Below are positions 19,401 through 24,024 of a DNA stretch of 24,024 nt, piece after piece. Made by a program: the position numbers and the translations under genes. Each line of letters starts with the position of its first letter. The first letter of the stretch is position 1. Origin of the DNA: Reticulitermes lucifugus (lineage: Eukaryota > Arthropoda > Insecta > Blattodea > Rhinotermitidae); NCBI GenBank assembly GCA_026260175.1, contig JAKCWW010000278.1, positions 38,912 to 62,935 on the forward strand. The letters are read 5' to 3'. The notes beneath the pieces are model-generated. The model did no database searches. It was not told the origin of the DNA and saw only the letters and a program-made list of their open reading frames with translations.

Positions 19401-20017
19401 TAGCTTCAGGAATTGAAAGCGTCCTTAAATAACACACATTCCGTGGAATTGTATCCTTGTTGAGAAGCTGTTAATAGCTATGCCAGGAAAGAAATGTCCC
19501 GCTCTTAATGGGCCTGAAAGTTTCATGGCGTTGTTCAAAACAGCCAGCGATCAGTCCCTATGCTGAGCCAATTCAATTAATTTTGTATTAACGCAGCCTG
19601 CTTGTTTAATGTATGTTCTATTATTATCTTCTCTTCTGCTACTCTGTCGTTCGTCCACATGATCTGTTTCTGTCTATTTTACCCACCCAAATCATGTATG
19701 CACCCTTCCTCTCAGTGTGAGTTCTGCATGCCCTGCCAATCACATCCTTTTTTATGTGTAGGCCTAAACCTTGTAATATTGGCTGAAGAGTAAAGATACT
19801 TTACCTCGTACATGTAAAGTGTAAATTACAAAACAGCATCAAACTGAATCCCATTATTTTTCTAAACCACTCCTATCTGGTCATTTATGTGCATACACAT
19901 TTACAGTACAGGGTACAAATTGTGAAGCCGTATAAACTGTACATGTATTTAGTCTGCTTTCCATTATCAACAGACTCAGCCGTTGGCTTATAAAAGAACA
20001 AACGCTGCAAATGCCAG
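19401..20017. other. Unassigned sequence
   Basis: No gene was recognised. A 63-codon frame at 19602-19793 shows no domain. Confidence 0.5.
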
Positions 20018-20300
20018 GGGCACGCGGTGGCGCAGTTGGTTGAGGCACTGCGCTACAAACCGGAACGACGCGGGTTCGATTCCCGANGGTGTCACTGGAA
20101 TTTTTCANTGACATAATCGTTTCGGTCNCACTATGGCCCTGGGGTCGACTCAGCCTCTANCAGNAATGANTACCNGGAATCTTTCCTGGGGGGTAAAGGT
20201 GGCCGGTGCGTAGGGCTGACAACCTTACCACCTTCATGTGCTGATTGTCTAAAAACCTGGGAGCCTGTCAAGGCCTGTAATGGGATTGCTTTACCTATTG
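20018..20300 (+). mobile_element. tRNA-derived SINE, family A, most complete copy
   Basis: A box TGGCGCAGTTGG (20028-20039) and B box GGTTCGATTCC (20073-20083) both match pol III consensus at tRNA-like spacing. The body carries CCCTGGGGTCGACTCAGCCT, GGGCTGACAACCTTACCACC, TTCATGTGCTGATTGTCT and CAAGGCCTGTAATGGGATTG. Seven isolated Ns between about 20087 and 20175 fall only in this element, as expected if reads from many copies were collapsed. Confidence 0.9.
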
Positions 20301-20383
20301 CTGCAGATGCCAGTGAGCAAGTTGAAATCACTTTGTAAATAGAAGATCGAAACAACATTAGTTTGTGAATTTTATCATATATA

Positions 20384-21141
20384 CAGGGTGTGTAACTGAA
20401 TAGTTTATACAAACTGTGAATGCGGAAAGGGAAGTAAAATAGGGGCAAATTCAGATAGGGAACATTTGGTCGGCAACGTCTCCTTCTTACCGAAATTGGC
20501 GTTGGTAATGAGGGTGGGAAAGTACGCAACCCGCGTGTTCTGTAATCCGAAATGGACTGTTCGTACTCATGGTATCCCATCTCTTGACCTTATGGGGCTC
20601 TCCGACAATTGACCCTTGAGTGTTGGAACATTCTCTGTATTGTCCTGATCTGACACCTTCGAATTATCACCTGTTCGGTCCACTCAGAGGCGCTTTAAGA
20701 GGACGCCATTTTACCAGTGAACAACAAGTGAAACAAGTGGTGCATGCATGGCTGGTTAGCAACCCTCCCCCCCACAAAAAAAAATTCTGGGGGCATACAA
20801 AAACGTGTGGTCTGCTGGACTAAGTATTAGTGCGTTAAAAATAAGGGTGATTTTGCAGAAAATAATGCTACTGTACTGACTCAAATAATATTTTATTGTT
20901 TTAAAAACTTCGTTACTCACACAATAAAGCAAATAAACATTTATGAAAATGAAACGAAAAATTAAAAAAAAAAAAGGCGCTGGTCTCACACGTTAGCCCT
21001 CGCGGGTTGCCAACTTTCCCACCATCACTGCCGACGCCGATTTCGGTATGAAGGATAATTTTCCGACCACGTGTTCCCTATCTCAATTTTCCCCATTTTG
21101 ACTCCCTAGAAATTTTGTAAAAACTGCTCAGTTACACCCTG
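20384..21141 (+). mobile_element. Internally deleted mariner with long inverted repeats
   Basis: CAGGGTG(TG)TAACTGA at 20384 and TCAGTTACACCCTG ending at 21141 are inverted termini, each flanked by TA (20382-20383, 21142-21143), the expected Tc1/mariner target duplication. The inverted repeats extend about 150 bp (20384-20535 and 21001-21141), sharing GATAGGGAACA, TGGTCGG, TACCGAAAT, GGTGGGAAAGT and GCAACCCGCG. At 758 bp it is about 0.5 kb shorter than a usual mariner and keeps only a transposase C-terminus. Confidence 0.9.
20600..20823 (+). pseudogene. Mariner transposase C-terminal fragment
   Basis: The frame at 20620-20823 reads LEHSLYCPDLTPSNYHLFGP (residues 2-21), then LRGALRGRHFTSEQQVKQVV and HAWL. 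This is the block PYSPDLAPSDYHLFGPLK...GRxF.SDEEVKxAVxxWL around the third catalytic aspartate of DD34D mariner transposases. Here that Asp is Asn at residue 15 (PSN), so even this segment could not catalyse. The helix-turn-helix and first two Asp are absent. The reading ends in a C- and A-homopolymer tract (20765-20789), likely a frameshift. Confidence 0.85.
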
Positions 21142-21599
21142 TACGATACAGAAGTTCTATTGAAAGCGAGATATAATACGTATATTACCTATGTATAATA
21201 GGCCTATTTAGCAACTAAGGTATTTAATGTGGTATAGGGACTAAACTAGACGACCGAAGAATCGGGGTTCAGTTTCATGCAGGAGTAAGAAATTTTTCCC
21301 TTCCCAACAGAGCGAAAACGTAACTGCAGGTCTCAAACGCCTCCTTTCTTGTCCTGTCCTGATTTACTGACCTGAAGTTGGAGGATTGTGAACTTGACCA
21401 CACTATGTACAGCCGAGGTTGAGAACCGTGCAGCTAACCTCCATTTCCCTGAAATATTCAAGACGTGGCTGTTAATTAAGCACAGGGACAATTGTGCCTT
21501 ATATTGGTTCTATTCATTTAAGATGTAACTATTAAAATACTAAAAATAAGCTAAAATAATGACTTTAATTAAGGGAGTTCAAGTTAATTTAGAGAGATA
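21142..21599. other. Unassigned; possible decayed SINE head
   Basis: 21230-21285 reads GGTATAGGGACTAAACTAGA, then GAATCGGGGTTCAGTTTC, an A-box/B-box-like pair at tRNA spacing followed by AAGAAATTTTTCCCTTCCC. Weak, but in the style of the other SINE heads here. The rest is not recognised. Confidence 0.35.
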
Positions 21600-21722
21600 T
21601 TCCATAATTAACTAACTCCATGGAGCACGATCTTGCCGAGAAGCAAATAGTCATTCAGCTACTCATGAAATTCCTCGCCTTGTGGAGAGCCCCTTACCGT
21701 GTTCACAAGAGCCCTCCAGAGG
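21600..21722 (-). pseudogene. LINE 3' end relic, antisense (copy C)
   Basis: The minus strand reads CTTGTGAACACGGTAAGGGG, ACAAGGCGAGGAATTTCATG, AGCTGAATGACTATTTGCTT, GCTCCATGGAGTTAGTTAAT. The first and last blocks match copy A (TCTTGTGAACACGGTAACG ... TGCTCCATGG...TTAGTTAG), and the middle matches copies B and D. So it is the 3' UTR and TTAG-like tail of the same LINE group. Confidence 0.7.
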
Positions 21723-21947
21723 ATCTGCGCATAGTTTCGTAACAGCGAGATTTCAGGTTTCACAGATGTGATAAGGGAGGGTCAAGTCTCTTGGGATGTC
21801 ACATCTTCTAGATTACTATGTGGATACCCTTTCCTCTTAGACTACCCTGAAGACGGAAGCATCCACCTGTTACCTGTGTACTAATATACATGACGGTATA
21901 TCCCAGAAAAGTGAAATCTTCGTTTCGTAAACACTCTGTAACTTACT
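21723..21947. other. Unassigned sequence
   Basis: Possibly further upstream LINE sequence on the minus strand, but no coding motif is readable. Confidence 0.35.
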
Positions 21948-22133
21948 GTGAGGTTATCCTTCAAACCTCAAGCTGGAGGACCACCCCTTTTCTGCTGGCA
22001 ACTTCTGAGTCAATATTTTCGCAACTCTTCTTATTTCGTGACGGTCGTCCTCTCCAACCGAAACTTTAAACACGCCATGCAACAGTGTCGAGGTGTCTCA
22101 TATCACACGGGATACATTCCGTTAAAGATTTAA
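21948..22133 (+). repeat. Possible dispersed repeat with recurrent pseudo-ORF
   Basis: The frame reads FKPQAGGPPLFCWQLLSQYF, then RNSSYFVTVVLSNRNFKHAM. It recalls the PQAGGPPLxGCPRLLxQYIRSxPPYLExVSSIRNLRTRHA pseudo-protein seen repeatedly in cockroach predictions. Recalled pattern only, so tentative. Confidence 0.4.
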
Positions 22134-23404
22134 ATAGTAAAATTACACATTTTATTATATGAATGAGACAGAGACATATTTTTCTGTTCTCGAAACCATC
22201 AGTTTTCTCTCTTCAATAGGTCTAAATGTAGAGCAAGAACATTGAAGTATACTGTGTAAGACTTTAGGGAAAAAAACGTTTAAAAATTTCAGCTATGTTC
22301 ACACCATTCTTCTTTAATATTAATGCCTGTGTTTAGGGATAATCTATCTAAAAGTAGCTTATCACTCCATAAATTTAAACTTTATTTTTACTGATTTTTA
22401 TAGAACTAGTTACCCTAGATCACCAACTGTTGAAGACATTTGGAGGAAATTAAATTTGAAGTAAATGAGTAGAATTCCAACTTTTATACTTATGGGAAAA
22501 CTTTATTATTATTATTATTATGAACTGTAACAATGCATGATATAAAATTATTAGAATCTTTGTTGATGGATTGCTGGTTAAAAAGTGTAATTTTAAACTT
22601 ATGCTGTGTTTAGTGAAAACTGATATTAACTCAGTGTTGTGCAGACACCAAAGGCTTGGAAAGTTTGGAGTGCCGTTCCTAAAACCGGATATTGAATATA
22701 ACTAGCGGAGCTTCAGAATTTCCGTCGATTTTCTCGCAGATGTCTTTCTCGTTTGTCTTCCACATCTCTTACGGCTGACTTTGCTCTTCGGTTATCGAAC
22801 ATTCATAATGAAGATCCGCGTAACTAGAAAATTGAATTTCCTTTGGAACTTACTCTTCTAGTCCTTGATGGCAAGAATGTCTTCATCAACGAGAAGCGTC
22901 AGTCTGGTTGGACCTGCGTGAAGTTATAACAGGATTGAGTTTTAGAGGCAAACTTTGTCGAAAACACATGCGCAGTTGAAACACCGTTGTTAAATAGGAA
23001 CCCAATCAATATTGAATCTTGTTGTTACCCTGTAGCAAGAGTTTCCCAGCAATTACCAATAGACGCGGCGTAACATCCAAGAAGACTTGGATATTCTGTT
23101 TCCCTGTATGTTAACTTTCGTGTTGATAATCTGAAACAATTTGTGTAGAAGATTTTATATCGTTTCATTATACAGGGCCCTTATTTAATCTCAAAATCTA
23201 TCGTTTGTCACTTCCAGTCGCTGCCATGCCGTGCGGATGGATGGTCGGGTGTTAGGCCTACTTTCATATGATAAACGAACTGACAGAAGTAGCAATCGAT
23301 AGTTTTCGGACAAAACAATGACCTTATGTTTGTCTTGCTTATAGAATTCAGAAAAATACATTTGATGTTAACCATAAAAAACTAATCAACTTCACAGATG
23401 AAAG
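22134..23404. other. Unassigned sequence; (TTA)n microsatellite at 22503-22521
   Basis: No gene or repeat family was recognised in this 1.3-kb AT-rich stretch apart from the microsatellite. Confidence 0.5.
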
Positions 23405-23490
23405 GTTTTGTTGAGAAAATTATTGTCGCTCAGCTAGTCAGGATGTTCCTCGAATTGTATGAAGCCGAAATCATATTAATGAAGGTCGTT
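23405..23490 (-). pseudogene. LINE 3' UTR relic, antisense (copy D)
   Basis: The 54 bases from 23412 (GAGAAAATTATTGTCGCTCA, GCTAGTCAGGATGTTCCTCG, TTGTATGAAGCC) match copy C at 37 positions without gaps, and share GTCGCTCAG with copy B. An old member of the same group. Confidence 0.5.
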
Positions 23491-23539
23491 CTTTTTCCGT
23501 CGTCATTTGAAATTGGGACCTAATATTACAAAACCTATT

Positions 23540-23795
23540 CTGCTGAGTCCACTCCATGGCGCAACAGGTTCTAGTGGGCCAGGGCCTCCTCAAAATCGAG
23601 GCTTCACGGTCACACTCAGACACACCAGACTCGGTAGCACTCCTCTGGACGAGTGATCAGACCGACGCAGAGACCTCTACCAACACATTACACTACATTC
23701 ACAAGAGACAGACATCTATGCCCCGGCAGCAGACCCACCTCTTAGACCGCACGGCCCCTGGGATCGTCATTGAGTCCATTAGAACTATTTAATTT
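23540..23795 (+). repeat. Dispersed repeat with recurrent pseudo-ORF
   Basis: The frame at 23556-23792 reads VGQGLLKIEASRSHSDTPDS, VALLWTSDQTDAETST, then RQTSMPRQQTHLLDRTAPGI. It resembles the VGQGLLIxEASRSHSDTPHSVGLLWTSDQPDAETST...DRHPCPRRDSNPQSQQAxGRRP pseudo-protein repeatedly predicted from arthropod genomes. The DSNPQSQQA segment (an antisense tRNA-like B-box region in that repeat) is deleted here. GC-rich against its surroundings. Not a host gene. Confidence 0.65.
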
Positions 23796-23900
23796 AATAT
23801 TATTCATTCTGTGCAATGATAAGTAAAAGATTACAAAAGCCAACCAAATGCACAATTTGTCTCTCACAGATATATAAAATTAAAATATTAAAAATTATGA

Positions 23901-23943
23901 ACTTCTACATGTTTCGATCCCTATAGGATCATTGTCGGGGAGT
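23901..23943 (-). ncRNA. Hammerhead-like motif 8, degenerate core
   Basis: On the minus strand: CCGACAA in place of CTGANGA (23932-23938), T, stem II GATCC/GGATC with loop around TATAG, GAAAC (23911-23915), ACATGT (23907-23912), A. Stem I pairs at four of five positions (ACTCC against GAAGT). The helices are kept although U4 and G8 of the core are changed, which should abolish cleavage. Confidence 0.4.
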
Positions 23944-23956
23944 ATATAGTCCAATA

Positions 23957-24024
23957 GGGCGCGCGGTGGCGCAGTTGGTTGAGGCACTACGCTACAATCC
24001 GGAACGTCGCGGGTTCGATTCCCG
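23957..24024 (+). mobile_element. tRNA-derived SINE, family A, cut by window edge
   Basis: GCGCGCGGTGGCGCAGTTGG, TTGAGGCACTACGCTACAAT and GTCGCGGGTTCGATTCCCG match the copy at 20018 with a few changes. Both pol III boxes are intact, making this the best candidate here for an active promoter. The body lies beyond the window. Confidence 0.9.

Noticed and set aside
20018-20090. tRNA gene call on SINE heads (also 23957-24024, 19205-19275, 14063-13995)
   Set aside because: A and B boxes are present, but the ends do not form an acceptor stem and each continues into a conserved SINE body shared between copies.
21849-21885. CCCTGAAGACGGAAGC as a hammerhead-like motif
   Set aside because: CTGAAGA is present but no GAAAC and no palindromic stem III follow.

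Overview
The window looks like intergenic or intronic DNA from an insect nuclear genome. I suspect a polyneopteran such as a cockroach, termite or stick insect. The reasons are AT-rich DNA with no long ORF (the longest is 139 codons and non-descript), many tRNA-derived SINEs, decayed non-LTR, Penelope-like, Tc1/mariner and hAT-type elements, and a 50-base N gap plus isolated Ns inside SINEs. I found no host gene, operon, rRNA, true tRNA gene or CRISPR array. The species guess rests on familiarity with the element families and is an inference.

Layout: 1-212 is a minisatellite with a three-monomer higher-order period. 1670-2012 is a non-LTR retrotransposon 3' end with a TTAG tail. 3581-3830 is a possible hAT/ZBED-type transposase relic. 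4285-4469 is a foldback element. 4715-4972 is a SINE, and 5091-5412 a Tc1/mariner 3' relic. 5486-5600 is an antisense LINE 3' relic. 7801-8073 is a small hAT-like element with an 8-bp target duplication. 10509-10865 and 13160-13482 are foldback elements. 11574-12358 is a second hAT-like element with an 8-bp duplication and a LINE fragment nested inside. 13822-14063 is a SINE containing the assembly gap. 15717-16052 is the GIY-YIG end of a Penelope-like element. 17770-18004, 19205-19400, 20018-20300 and 23957-24024 are SINEs. 20384-21141 is an internally deleted mariner with about 150-bp inverted repeats. 21600-21722 and 23405-23480 are more LINE 3' relics, and 23540-23795 is a dispersed repeat with a pseudo-ORF.

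The most interesting signal is a recurrent folded motif found eight times (10563-10653 twice, 10768-10809, 13228-13271, 13371-13414, 16928-16967, 17712-17749, 23901-23943). Each reads CTGANGA (or a decayed form), one extra T, a stem-loop, GAAAC, then usually a palindromic ACATGT followed by A, C or T. This is the order of a hammerhead ribozyme core with a very short, self-complementary stem III. The helix-forming bases differ between copies but mostly keep pairing. Two of the foldback elements carry the motif in both arms, and one copy lies about 0.9 kb downstream of the Penelope-like GIY-YIG ORF on the same strand. Hammerheads are known from Penelope-like elements and retrozymes, so these may be decayed or non-autonomous members of that world. 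The extra T next to stem II is atypical and leaves activity open.
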